In this document: one piece after another, positions 7,690 through 15,117 of the stretch | How positions within the stretch are numbered: the stretch's first letter is position 1 | Layout: each line of letters opens with the position of its first letter | Virus record (IMG/VR): IMGVR_UViG_3300025151_000008 | Location: 1-35,741 of that record | Direction: 5' to 3' (one strand) | Length of the DNA stretch: 35,741 nucleotides | Source of the DNA: a virus | Translations under genes and position numbers: made by a program | Notes under the pieces: model-generated | Database searches by the model: none | Told to the model about the DNA's origin: nothing | The model's input: only the letters and a program-made list of their open reading frames with translations

Positions 7690-10234
7690 AGGCTGCACGG
7701 CCCGCGGCGCGGGAACTCAAGTTTTGTTCATAATTTTCTATTGGAACGATGCTTCTTTCCTTGACTTGCCAAGGTGCCTTTGGTCCCTGTTTGGTAAACC
7801 TAGTATCTGCTTCGATAATGTTCTGAGTCTGCAGATCTACGGCGGCGTCATACTCATCCCGCAGCAGCGCGTTTCGCTCCGCATCTGTAGGATCATATGT
7901 CCCCGCCATCTGCTCATAAACTTCAGTTGATTGTGGATCGTAGTGCATAAAAACAACGTCGGGCTCACCCTGGTTCCAATCTCCATAAAGTTCTTTATCC
8001 CATTCTGGAGGCGCAAATTCATCATTCCATGCGGTCCTTGATGAAATGCGAAACCCAACTTTTGAATAGATATGCGGAAGCGCACTATCAAAAGCATCAA
8101 GCTTCCTGCCGCCTTCCTGCACGGCAAGCATTAGTGCTGAAACCGTTGTTCCTTTATGTGGTCCACCCTTTTTGTTAAATACCGAAACAACATCATCATC
8201 CTTAATTGCAAAGCCAGTTGTCCCATCCTTGGAAAGGAACATTCGCATCCCCTGGTATTCCTCCGGTTCATAAACATAAACCGCGGCACCATAGGTACTG
8301 GCATTTTTTGATTCAATTATGGATTCTTGAAAACGGAGGGCTGCTTCCGGGGTTTGTGGAAGCTCGTAGAAATCTGGAGTGGAATAACCTAGAGAGTTCA
8401 GACGCTTCTGATCAGCGTCTGAGAGATTGAATCGGGTAACCTTGCCGAGGCCTTTTAGGCTTCGTCCAGGATTGCGCTCGCTTGTTCCGGTGAAAGGCCG
8501 GTTGACCTTGCTAGATCCATCTCGGCTTGCGACCACTGACCGGTTGACTTTGTCCCGGATCGTTTTGATGAACCTGGTTGCATCTGTTTCTCGGAACTGA
8601 TCTTCGAATCCTCCAAGAGCTCGCTTAAAAGCGGGTTCGAACCCTCGGTAAGGTGATAGATCCCCAATTTCTGCTTCTGACTGAAATGGGGTGATGCTGC
8701 TGAGTCGTTCTTCATATCGCGTACCTTTAAGAATATTCGAATACTTAGGATCACTCATCAGACTAGCAAAGTCAACAACTTCTGCTATGTCTTCAGCAGT
8801 AATATCCTGCGAGAGTTCCTGCATCGATTTCTGGGTTCCTGGTCCCTTACGACGCTTTTCATAGATCGCCTTTGTATAACTCCAAACCGTTTCCTGCACC
8901 TCTGCTGCAGTCCACTTCTGACCAGTTTTCTTTTCCAGGAAAGCAGCTGCTCGCCGGGTTGCAGCATTACTGAGCAGATAACCAGGTCCTTTTCCGCCTT
9001 TGCCTTCCGTTGCAGCTGTCGCCTTGCCTCCGAAAACATCCTGGAGGACGTTGTAGGCTCGGCCCATCCAGGTATCATTTGTTACTTCATCATATCCCTC
9101 GAGGAGATTTTTCATGAAGCTGTTTGCCTTCGGCCCCGAGAGCACAATCTCGGTTGGTTCTTCCGCGGTCAAGGCCTCGATCGAATTATTCACCCAGGCA
9201 TCCATCACTGATTCCTCAGTTCCCTTCCCGACGACACTCTGACCCATGATTTTTTTAATTTCAGCCTTGTCGGTCGGACGTCCTGCTGCATCCCAGTTTT
9301 TCCAGATCCTGAGTGCATTCTCCATATTCATTTCAACGGAGGTCTGAGGACTTGTTGCTGCCAATAATCCTATAAACCGCTCCGTATCATCCTGAAACAC
9401 GTTCCGGAGCTGCTGCGCCGAGTGCTTATACCATCCTTTTTTGTGCCTCCCAGCAAATGCCATTGCTCCGATCTCCTCCTGGTCGAGTCTTGGAACTGCA
9501 TCCTTACCATGGGTGATCGTGATCGGCTTTCCGGTTCTAGTTTTTCCGGTCTGTATCATCTGCTCCATTGCCATAATCGTCTCAGGCGTCAATGCTTGGA
9601 GCTCCTCCTCGGTTAAATACATCCGAAGTGTCGATAATGCTTCCGATTCCATGAGCTGCTTCTGCAATTCACGCGGAAGCTGGGTCTTTCCGCCTCCATA
9701 GGTCCGCAACGACAGTGTTTCCGGAGGTTGACGCCACCCGGTTTTTGTATCTGCTGCAACCAGGCCGGTTTTTTTCAAAATTTCGTCTTCTGAGGCACCT
9801 TTTTTCAGTAAACGGTTGGCACTCGCGATTCTTTTCTTTAAAGGGATCCCCAACGAGCCCAATGCCATGACTCCGGTGGCAGCTCCTGCCATTTTTGAGT
9901 AAGGAAGGTCTCCTGCGAGCAACGATCCGCCGATAAATTCTGCACTGGAAGGGTCTCCTCCTAATAATTCGTACAAATACGGCGAAGATCCGGGAATTAC
10001 ATCAGGCTGAAAGATTGGTTCCTCCCTTTCCTGCTCTTCCCGGGTTTGAACAGTAGGTTTCGTCCGCTTAAATCGTGATGCATAGGGCTCTCTGCCGGTT
10101 CCATAGTACGCTCCCTTGGCTGCAAGCTCCGTCCAATCCACTGGAGCTCCCAAAATTGTTGACGGAATCGCCTTATAGACGTCTCCGACGCCTTTCTGGT
10201 AAATGTCTTCTTTGGATTTTTTCTTTTCTGCCAT
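7679..10234 (-). CDS. Large multidomain (polyvalent-like) protein between TerL and portal
   Basis: An 851-residue protein. Residues 1-100 are charged and Pro-rich. About 100-125 is a hydrophobic Gly/Ala stretch (AGAATGVMALGSLGIPL) that could cross or enter a membrane. About 285-470 is a helical domain with FIGLLAATSPQTSVEMNMENAL, then GPKANSFMKNLL and VTNDTWMGRAY. This layout recalls the helix-hairpin-helix and xDxH/W elements of DNA glycosylases (inference). About 645-770 (GFAIKDDDVVSVFNKKGGPHKG, then LDAFDSALPHIYSKVGFR and GEPDVVFMHYDP) looks like a GNAT-type acyltransferase fold. Such mosaics resemble the phage 'polyvalent proteins' thought to be packaged and injected. RBS GGAGGATACTG precedes the ATG. 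The ORF is real; the functions are tentative. Confidence 0.6.
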   Translation of the reverse strand: MAEKKKSKEDIYQKGVGDVYKAIPSTILGAPVDWTELAAKGAYYGTGREPYASRFKRTKPTVQTREEQEREEPIFQPDVIPGSSPYLYELLGGDPSSAEFIGGSLLAGDLPYSKMAGAATGVMALGSLGIPLKKRIASANRLLKKGASEDEILKKTGLVAADTKTGWRQPPETLSLRTYGGGKTQLPRELQKQLMESEALSTLRMYLTEEELQALTPETIMAMEQMIQTGKTRTGKPITITHGKDAVPRLDQEEIGAMAFAGRHKKGWYKHSAQQLRNVFQDDTERFIGLLAATSPQTSVEMNMENALRIWKNWDAAGRPTDKAEIKKIMGQSVVGKGTEESVMDAWVNNSIEALTAEEPTEIVLSGPKANSFMKNLLEGYDEVTNDTWMGRAYNVLQDVFGGKATAATEGKGGKGPGYLLSNAATRRAAAFLEKKTGQKWTAAEVQETVWSYTKAIYEKRRKGPGTQKSMQELSQDITAEDIAEVVDFASLMSDPKYSNILKGTRYEERLSSITPFQSEAEIGDLSPYRGFEPAFKRALGGFEDQFRETDATRFIKTIRDKVNRSVVASRDGSSKVNRPFTGTSERNPGRSLKGLGKVTRFNLSDADQKRLNSLGYSTPDFYELPQTPEAALRFQESIIESKNASTYGAAVYVYEPEEYQGMRMFLSKDGTTGFAIKDDDVVSVFNKKGGPHKGTTVSALMLAVQEGGRKLDAFDSALPHIYSKVGFRISSRTAWNDEFAPPEWDKELYGDWNQGEPDVVFMHYDPQSTEVYEQMAGTYDPTDAERNALLRDEYDAAVDLQTQNIIEADTRFTKQGPKAPWQVKERSIVPIENYEQNLSSRAAGRAAYAQ

Positions 10235-11751
10235 CAGTATCCTCCCATTACCGGATCATTCCCCGAAGTTTCCCACCAAGGCACGTCTTGATCTCCCACC
10301 AATGCCAATGCACTCTCCTCCATACGCTTCTCCTCAGCTCTAAACCATTCCGGGGAGTTGAATTTGATTGCTTCCGACTCTGGTGTATGGAGATAACCCA
10401 AGCTCTCACGCCATACATACAACATCGCATCTGCCGCGTGATTCTCGCAGTCTGATCTCTCAATATACTTGCCCTTCTGACGCTCCATCGGGTCCCATTC
10501 CAGCAGCTCCAGTTCGTCCACAAGGCAGCGAGTTTCTGGATTATCCACAATGAGAAATTTCCCCTTCTTAAAGTCTGAGTTGAGGAGCTCGATATGGTCA
10601 TATTTTTTGGATTTTTCTGCAGGAGTGATGGAAAGCGAATACCTCTTGTTGATTTCTTCGATGATCATCTTGCCCAAGGCACCAGTGTCCGCGCACATTC
10701 GATCAAAATTGTATTCTGCATCGAGCTGATGCACTTTCCTCGCAATATCATCCGACGTGTATCCCTGGTGCTTTTCGGCATGGATCACATACGTCTCTGC
10801 TACATCCTCACTCCACGCGACCACGATGAACGCCGTGCTGTCCACGAACCCCAGGTCAATCCCGAGGGCAGTCTGCCAGGTCTCATCGGGTAATTCATCG
10901 ACCAGATTTCTCTTTCTGGAAAATCGATATACCAGCGTGTTTTCATCCCGGGTCCACTCTCCTAAATATTCTCGACGGTAGGTCGGATTTTCATCATCCC
11001 AGCCATTCTCCTCGATAGCTCGCTCCAGCCATGCCTTAGCCCCTGGCAGATGCGGATTCTCCAGGAGGGTCCAATAGTGGGACTCGAAGGGAGATCGCTT
11101 GAGTTGGTCCGCGTCGTAGAAATAACCCGAGCAAGTAGCAGACGGCGTTCCACACAACCACAACTCTCCATCATGGTCCAAGAGAGCTGCTTCGAGGACG
11201 TCGTTGACAAGAGTCTCAAGAATCGAAGTCTTGATTGATTGAGCTTCATCGATGATCACCCTGGAATAAGCCGGTCCACGAAATTTGTCTACTTCTCCAG
11301 GATCCTGACAACCTCCCAAAATAATCTGACTGCCATTCGGCAACTTCACCGTCAACTGGTTTTCCAGAAACTCCATGCCCATTGCCCACTGGCGTTCGAG
11401 CTCCCTCAATGTTGACCATAAAATCCTTCTCGCATTTTTGATACTTAACGTGATGTATGGAACCAGGATCCCCGGCGTCCGGACTGCTGCATCGATCAAA
11501 CCGATCGCGCTCAAATGAGTCTTGCCTGCACGACGCGAACACCTCGCTACGCGCTTTTTGGCATCGCTATGGAAAAACTTCAGCTGATTCTCATGCAAGC
11601 TCCCGATCATCTGACCGAGAACCAGCTCCAGCTGCTGCTGCTTCTCCTTACGAGCTCTTATCCTTCTTACGGCCTCTTCCGCTAGAGCCCTTTGCTCCTT
11701 GCTCCACTGAAGATCCGCTCGTCTTGCTCTTTTTTTCGGCTGACCGGCCAT
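10234..11751 (-). CDS. terL: Terminase large subunit
   Basis: A 505-residue packaging motor that pumps DNA into the prohead and cuts it. The ATPase domain carries a deviant Walker A (SRRAGKTH, about 72-79) and Walker B (VIIDEAQ, about 165-171). The C-terminal RNase H-like nuclease has acidic residues in GIDLGF (D299), CADTG (D355) and HAADA (D441). I chose the ATG at 11749-11751 because AAAGGA lies just upstream. The reading frame is open to 11802, but that would overlap the previous gene by 155 bp instead of 104. The tail (PWWETSGNDPVMGGY) ends exactly at the next gene's start. Family membership is secure; the packaging type (headful or cos) cannot be told. Confidence 0.92.
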   Translation of the reverse strand: MAGQPKKRARRADLQWSKEQRALAEEAVRRIRARKEKQQQLELVLGQMIGSLHENQLKFFHSDAKKRVARCSRRAGKTHLSAIGLIDAAVRTPGILVPYITLSIKNARRILWSTLRELERQWAMGMEFLENQLTVKLPNGSQIILGGCQDPGEVDKFRGPAYSRVIIDEAQSIKTSILETLVNDVLEAALLDHDGELWLCGTPSATCSGYFYDADQLKRSPFESHYWTLLENPHLPGAKAWLERAIEENGWDDENPTYRREYLGEWTRDENTLVYRFSRKRNLVDELPDETWQTALGIDLGFVDSTAFIVVAWSEDVAETYVIHAEKHQGYTSDDIARKVHQLDAEYNFDRMCADTGALGKMIIEEINKRYSLSITPAEKSKKYDHIELLNSDFKKGKFLIVDNPETRCLVDELELLEWDPMERQKGKYIERSDCENHAADAMLYVWRESLGYLHTPESEAIKFNSPEWFRAEEKRMEESALALVGDQDVPWWETSGNDPVMGGY

Positions 11752-11974
11752 CCATTTCCTTTGCCATCCGCGCTGCTTCTGCCGTCTCATAACACGCAAC
11801 ATTCGCAGCAGTGATCACTTTTAAAACCGTCTTCTTGCCATCATGAATCGAGACCGTCACCGATCCATCATCTTCCAGCTCAAGTTTGGTATTTACATCA
11901 TCCCGGAGACGCACTGCTACTCCATGCAGCGGCACCTGGACGCCTTTGATCAAATCAATGTTTTCAAGTTTCAT
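11648..11974 (-). CDS. Small protein between GNAT and TerL, function unknown
   Basis: A 108-residue protein counted from the ATG at 11972-11974, which shares ATGA with the stop of the GNAT gene. Residues 1-70 are a compact beta-rich domain (GVQVPLHGVAVRLRD, then DGSVTVSIHDGKKTVLKV). The last 35 are a basic, low-complexity tail ending GSSGRGRKKDKSS. It overlaps the start of terL by about 104 bp in another frame, an unusually long overlap. It might assist packaging or bind nucleic acid through the basic tail. The family is not recognised; the overlap leaves some doubt about the exact end of its useful coding part. Confidence 0.5.
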   Translation of the reverse strand: MKLENIDLIKGVQVPLHGVAVRLRDDVNTKLELEDDGSVTVSIHDGKKTVLKVITAANVACYETAEAARMAKEMDGRSAEKKSKTSGSSVEQGAKGSSGRGRKKDKSS

Positions 11975-12579
11975 ATCATCATCCGATAAGGGTTCCACCT
12001 CCATTTCACATTCGGCCATGCCTTGAACAGACTCTCCGTTCGATGGCTCACGACCACTGGGTGATTCGCGATCTGAGACCAACTACCATTGCAGCGATCA
12101 AATGCTTCTTCCATCAACCTGGTTCCAATGCCCATCCTCCGGAATGCTCCCTTCACATAGACGAAGTGCAGCACCGGATCCACCTGGTCGAAGGCAACAT
12201 AGCCCCAGATCACGTCCGTGTCTTCAGGGTCACACGCGACTAAAAGCGTACAATTCGTTAGGATTTTTTTGAGGATTATGTCGTGGTAGTACAGGGATAG
12301 GGATGGGGGTATGGGGGTGGGGATGACCCCCCTTGTCAGCGTTTCCTCCCTCTTATCCTTTACTGATATATCAGATCTAACATTAGTTATCTTTGATCGG
12401 ATACCTAAAGACCAGATCGGCTCCCTGGCTACGGCTCTGTTCCAACTATCCAAGACGAAGCCTGTCTCCCTGCCGCCCAGCTCCAGCGGTCTGATCAGTA
12501 GCTCTGCCCCGGGTTGCTGGTTAATTACCAGCGACCGTGTCTCGGGAACCATTGCAATTGCTGGGCTCGCGACGATCAT
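11971..12579 (-). CDS. GNAT-family N-acetyltransferase-like protein
   Basis: A 202-residue protein. The acetyl-CoA binding motif A is visible at about 140-155: a beta strand FVYVKG followed by AFRRMGIGTRLMEEAF (the R/Q-x-x-G-x-G/A loop and helix). The strand VIWGYVAFD before it is motif D-like. The C-terminal SLFKAWPNVKWRWNPY is reminiscent of GNAT-like proteins I recall beside phage terminases. The substrate is unknown; a virion or host protein, or a nucleotide, are all possible. It sits between terS (4-bp gap) and the small protein before terL. The codons for residues 87-95 contain a G-rich tract on the opposite strand (separate entry). Confidence 0.68.
   Translation of the reverse strand: MIVASPAIAMVPETRSLVINQQPGAELLIRPLELGGRETGFVLDSWNRAVAREPIWSLGIRSKITNVRSDISVKDKREETLTRGVIPTPIPPSLSLYYHDIILKKILTNCTLLVACDPEDTDVIWGYVAFDQVDPVLHFVYVKGAFRRMGIGTRLMEEAFDRCNGSWSQIANHPVVVSHRTESLFKAWPNVKWRWNPYRMMI
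12294..12322 (+). other. Potential G-quadruplex motif
   Basis: The plus strand has five runs of three or more G separated by 1-3 bases: 12294-12296, 12300-12302, 12305-12309, 12313-12317 and 12319-12322. This meets the classical G4 rule. It is the template strand for the GNAT gene, in the codons for a Pro-rich linker. It could stall polymerases or be a by-product of proline codons. Confidence 0.5.
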
Positions 12580-12582
12580 GGC

Positions 12583-13008
12583 TTATGAGTTTGCGTTTGG
12601 GTTTGCGTCCTGCTCGAGAAATCCACCGAGCGCGTTGGTCATGGCAGGATCCTGTCGAATCTCGTCGAGCAGCTGCGAGTCGGAGAGCCTGCCCAGGTTC
12701 ACGTTAACCAGTGGCTGCTGCCGCTCGGACCAGGATTCGGGGCTGAGGTTCTTGAGCGCGAAGATCTGGGCTTGGACGCTGCCCTTTTCTGAGGCCTCCA
12801 GGAGGGAGGAACTCAGCGCCCCAACAGTCTTTGCGCGCCCGCGTGTTATAGCTTCCTGAATCTCAGGATGGTTCTGTTTCTTCTCGCTGAGTGTCGTGGC
12901 GGCAATGCCGAGGATCGCAGCGATCTGTTCCTGAGTGAGCCCTAGCTTTGCGTGGTGCTCAATCCGATTGATGACTGACTTGGTGATCTTGAATTCAGGC
13001 TGAGGCAT
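12583..13008 (-). CDS. terS: Terminase small subunit
   Basis: A 141-residue DNA-recognition subunit of the packaging machine. Residues 18-45 form a helix-turn-helix (HHAKLGLTQEQIAAILGIAATTLSEKK), as in TerS proteins. The next region is a helical oligomerisation segment (EIQEAITRGRAKTVGALSSSLLEASEKG) followed by AQIFALKNLSPESWSERQQPL, a sequence style typical of TerS in this phage group. It is the first gene of the packaging block, separated from terL by two small genes. Identification rests on motif plus position. Confidence 0.8.
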   Translation of the reverse strand: MPQPEFKITKSVINRIEHHAKLGLTQEQIAAILGIAATTLSEKKQNHPEIQEAITRGRAKTVGALSSSLLEASEKGSVQAQIFALKNLSPESWSERQQPLVNVNLGRLSDSQLLDEIRQDPAMTNALGGFLEQDANPNANS

Positions 13009-13017
13009 AAACCCAAG

Positions 13018-13083
13018 TCACTTCTTTTTCTTCTTCGGAGGTCTCCCTCGTTTCTTTCCGTAAGTTCCAGGACCATGTGGCAT
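13018..13083 (-). CDS. 21-residue basic peptide with AT-hook-like end
   Basis: A very short ORF, MPHGPGTYGKKRGRPP followed by five lysines, stop TGA at 13018-13020. It has a proper ribosome site (GAGGAACT before ATG) and lies just before terS. The GRP core flanked by basic residues is an AT-hook, which binds the minor groove of AT-rich DNA. I recall similarly short Gly-Thr-Tyr-Gly and GRPPKKK peptides near terminase genes in other phages. It might help TerS bind DNA or condense DNA. Confidence 0.6.
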   Translation of the reverse strand: MPHGPGTYGKKRGRPPKKKKK

Positions 13084-13143
13084 AGTTCCTCATTGGCTTG
13101 AGATTGATCATGGCGATCAATATCTGGAAAGAATTCTCAGAAG

Positions 13144-13365
13144 TCAAACATTTATTTGCACCGGGTTCTTTTCGCTGATCTCGCTAAATTTCCCAGCGAG
13201 AAAATCTTCGAGCTGCTGTTCGGTGAAAATATATTCCTTGCCTGGTTTTGAAAACCGCAGCTTTTTTCGTCTGCAGTAATCTCTGAGGGTTCTTGCGGTG
13301 AGCGGATAACCTCGAAGGGCTAAATGCTGAACAGCTTCCGGGATCTTAAAATATTTCTGGTTCAT
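13144..13365 (-). CDS. Small helix-turn-helix protein (MerR/excisionase-like)
   Basis: A 73-residue protein with a winged-helix DNA-binding region of the excisionase/HTH_17 type: FKIPEAVQHLALRGYPLTARTLRDYCRRKKLRFSKPGKEYIFTEQQLEDFLAG spans residues 6-58. The ATG overlaps the stop of the initiator gene by 4 bp. Such proteins can act as excisionase, as transcription regulators, or as small terminase-like proteins. Distance from attP (8 kb) and closeness to terS favour a regulator, but excisionase for the integrase remains possible, since no other candidate is present. Confidence 0.65.
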   Translation of the reverse strand: MNQKYFKIPEAVQHLALRGYPLTARTLRDYCRRKKLRFSKPGKEYIFTEQQLEDFLAGKFSEISEKNPVQINV

Positions 13366-13997
13366 GGGTTCTCCGTTGAAAACAATTCGACGGCTTCAGT
13401 GTAATGGAGCCCGAGCCGCCATGAGTCTTTGATATCGTCGTTTGAGATATCTGGGCATCCATCTTTGACATAGAGTTTGTAGAGGCCAAAATTATCAACT
13501 CCACAACCATTTTCATTTTCATGCGCGTCCGCGCTTAAATTATTGTCGTTTTTGCCTTTATTACCTTTATTCTGTATATGCGGGTATCTTGTGGCTATCT
13601 TGTGGCTATCTTGTGGCTCCTTTGTCGATGCTTTGTCGATCAGTATGCGCTTGATCGTTTCCCAATCCTGCCATTCGTTGAAATTAGTGACCTCAATGAG
13701 GGTCCCTGCTTTGTCGGTTTGTATGCAAACCATCTTACAGGCCTCCAAAGTCTTCCGAGCGGTTCTGACGTTCGAAATCGATAGGTTCAGCTTCATGCAA
13801 TCCTTCTCGATCGAGGTGATGAATGATCCTCGTTTGAGCATATATTCTCGTCCTTTCCAGTACGTCGTATGATCCTTCCAGGCGACCTCTTCGAGGCAAT
13901 GCATCCAATAGTTCCAGACCAGCATATTTGACCTGAGGTGATGGTTTCTCGATTCACGATGGTAAAGAATCCAGCCTTCCGATGGCGTCTTCTTCAT
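13362..13997 (-). CDS. Probable replication initiator (O-protein-like)
   Basis: A 211-residue protein. Residues 8-115 look like the winged-helix domain of phage replication initiators: GWILYHRESRNHHLRSNMLVWNYWMHCLEEVAW, then LKRGSFITSIEKDCMKLNLSISNVRTARKTLEACKMV with TLIEVTNFNEWQ as the wing. A low-complexity linker (about 120-165) follows, then a short C-terminal domain (DGCPDISNDDIKDSWRLGLHYTEAVELF) resembling helicase-loader binding ends. Tandem 11-bp repeats lie in the codons for residues 120-138, so the origin is probably inside its own gene, as in lambda O. No helicase gene is present; it would recruit the host's. Confidence 0.7.
   Translation of the reverse strand: MKKTPSEGWILYHRESRNHHLRSNMLVWNYWMHCLEEVAWKDHTTYWKGREYMLKRGSFITSIEKDCMKLNLSISNVRTARKTLEACKMVCIQTDKAGTLIEVTNFNEWQDWETIKRILIDKASTKEPQDSHKIATRYPHIQNKGNKGKNDNNLSADAHENENGCGVDNFGLYKLYVKDGCPDISNDDIKDSWRLGLHYTEAVELFSTENP
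13585..13639. repeat. Five 11-bp iterons; probable replication origin
   Basis: TATCTTGTGGC occurs three times without gap (13585-13595, 13596-13606, 13607-13617), followed in the same 11-bp phase by TCCTTTGTCGA (13618-13628) and TGCTTTGTCGA (13629-13639). The 11-bp period puts each copy on the same DNA face. An AT-rich stretch (about 13527-13578) lies directly beside them, as at lambda ori where O binds iterons next to a melting region. The repeats are inside the initiator gene. The encoded residues do not repeat strictly because 11 is not a multiple of three, so selection on DNA is likely. Confidence 0.7.
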
Positions 13998-14176
13998 GCT
14001 TCAGGTTTCTCTTTCTCCCGGGACTCTATAATGCCCAGGTAATCATCGACCTTTTTTTCTGCAGCATCCCTAAGCTTGTAGAATGATGGAGCTCTGCCGA
14101 ATTTGCAGCGCGTCTGAGCTTTCCGCATTTCAATCACCAGGTTCAGAAACTCGTCACCATATTTTCCATATTTCAT
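13994..14176 (-). CDS. Small protein upstream of initiator, unknown
   Basis: A 60-residue helical protein (MKYGKYGDEFLNLVIEMRKAQ at the N-terminus, then FYKLRDAAEKKVDDYLGIIE). It overlaps both neighbours by 4 bp (ATGA), so it belongs to the replication operon and is translationally coupled. No family is recognised. The amphipathic helices and size fit a small DNA-metabolism accessory protein or an anti-host peptide; nothing decides between them. Confidence 0.55.
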   Translation of the reverse strand: MKYGKYGDEFLNLVIEMRKAQTRCKFGRAPSFYKLRDAAEKKVDDYLGIIESREKEKPEA

Positions 14177-14625
14177 CTTGGTCTTTCTCCAGGTAAGGAT
14201 TCGCCTCCGGTATCCGGTGGCAGTTCAGCTACAACGTCGATCCATTCCCAGGTTCCATCTGGATGATCATGTCGGATCTTGCCTTTGTTCCATCCGCCGC
14301 CGTTTCGTCCAAGGCGTTCACCTCCGACCTTCTTGCCTTTATGCCATGGAATATTCCCAGGCTTGAATCCAATCTTAGGATGCTCCTTGTTTCTTTTAAC
14401 CAGCAGGCATCCGCATGACCTGGTTTTATGTTTGCCGGTGGCATTGTAAACAGCAGCGTACCGAAGTCTTTTTTCATTCCCGCATCGGCAACGGAATAAA
14501 TACCAGGTGCATGAATAGGGAACGGTTTGGTGTTCTAACCAGCGGATCGGCGTCAACCAGCTGTCCGGTGCCTCAACGCCCAGCCTGACTTTGCTTTTCT
14601 CGTTCCTCCTGGCTTTACTTTTCAA
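14173..14625 (-). CDS. Zinc-finger / NUMOD-like DNA-binding protein
   Basis: A 150-residue protein. Residues 44-75 contain FRCRCGNEKRLRYAAV and SCGCLLVKR, a C-x-C-G ... C-G-C arrangement that I recall from phage HNH-associated zinc-binding modules. Residues 85-120 contain GFKPGNIPWHKGKK and GGGWNKGK, like the NUMOD3 DNA-binding repeats of homing endonucleases. No clear HNH catalytic box is visible, so this may be a degenerate endonuclease kept as a DNA-binding protein. It starts 11 bp inside the preceding gene and sits in the replication operon. Confidence 0.5.
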   Translation of the reverse strand: MKSKARRNEKSKVRLGVEAPDSWLTPIRWLEHQTVPYSCTWYLFRCRCGNEKRLRYAAVYNATGKHKTRSCGCLLVKRNKEHPKIGFKPGNIPWHKGKKVGGERLGRNGGGWNKGKIRHDHPDGTWEWIDVVAELPPDTGGESLPGERPR

Positions 14626-14863
14626 GATATCCCAAGCTCCCCAATTGCTCTAATTTGTTGTCGATTTCCGCAAGCTCAGTCGCCATGGTCATCAGAAGTG
14701 CATTCTGCTGCATGACCAGCTCCGCTAGGTTGAACTGCTTCCCCTGCTCCGGAAGGATCGGGTGACCCTTGCCGTCAGAGGTTGCAGTCAGAGCTGCAGC
14801 GATCGCCTCGAGGGATTTCATATTTGCTTCTTTGCGTTTACTTTCTGGTGAATATTTTGTCAT
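14615..14863 (-). CDS. Small helical protein, unknown
   Basis: An 82-residue protein with ribosome site AAAGGAACCA before its ATG. Its C-terminal half is a coiled-coil-like helix (LAELVMQQNALLMTMATELAEIDNKLEQL). It is the first gene after the pentamer arrays on the minus strand and overlaps the zinc-finger gene by 11 bp. I do not recognise it. An oligomeric accessory protein of the replication module is plausible. Confidence 0.5.
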   Translation of the reverse strand: MTKYSPESKRKEANMKSLEAIAAALTATSDGKGHPILPEQGKQFNLAELVMQQNALLMTMATELAEIDNKLEQLGSLGYLEK

Positions 14864-14884
14864 TGGTTCCTTTGGTTGGTGTTT

Positions 14885-14949
14885 CCTTGCCTTGCTATGA
14901 CCAGCGTAGCCTTGACCAGCATCGCTATGAAAAGCCTCGCCGGGCTCCG
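14885..14949. repeat. Pentamer array 1
   Basis: Thirteen consecutive 5-bp units starting CCTTG CCTTG CTATG. The fifth base is G in all 13; the first is C in 10 and A in 3. The unit contents otherwise vary, so this is a phase-locked periodicity and not a simple tandem repeat. On the minus strand the array ends GCAAGGAAAC just before the leader of the 82-residue gene. Confidence 0.85.
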
Positions 14950-14955
14950 TTTAAT

Positions 14956-15010
14956 CCTTGCCTTGACAAGCATGGTCCCGCATAGCCTAGTCAGGCCGAA
15001 GCTTGCCTCG
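14956..15010. repeat. Pentamer array 2
   Basis: Eleven 5-bp units beginning CCTTG CCTTG ACAAG; ten have G at position five. It is separated from array 1 by six bases (TTTAAT) and from array 3 by an AT-rich linker (15011-15029). Together arrays 1-4 fill most of the 365-bp gap between the genes at 14863 and 15229; I see no gene in that gap. Confidence 0.85.
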
Positions 15011-15029
15011 ATTTAAAATCCGTTTATTT

Positions 15030-15099
15030 CCTTGCCTTGTCAGGCGTTGCCTGGCCCCGAGTTGTCATGTCGCGCTCGGCCTAGTCATGCATCGCCTTG
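15030..15099. repeat. Pentamer array 3
   Basis: Fourteen 5-bp units beginning CCTTG CCTTG TCAGG; G is at position five in all 14. Units start with C, or with T/A followed mostly by C. An AT-rich linker containing TTTAAA (15100-15117) leads to array 4. Confidence 0.85.
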
Positions 15100-15117
15100 A
15101 GTTTAAATCTTTTGATT

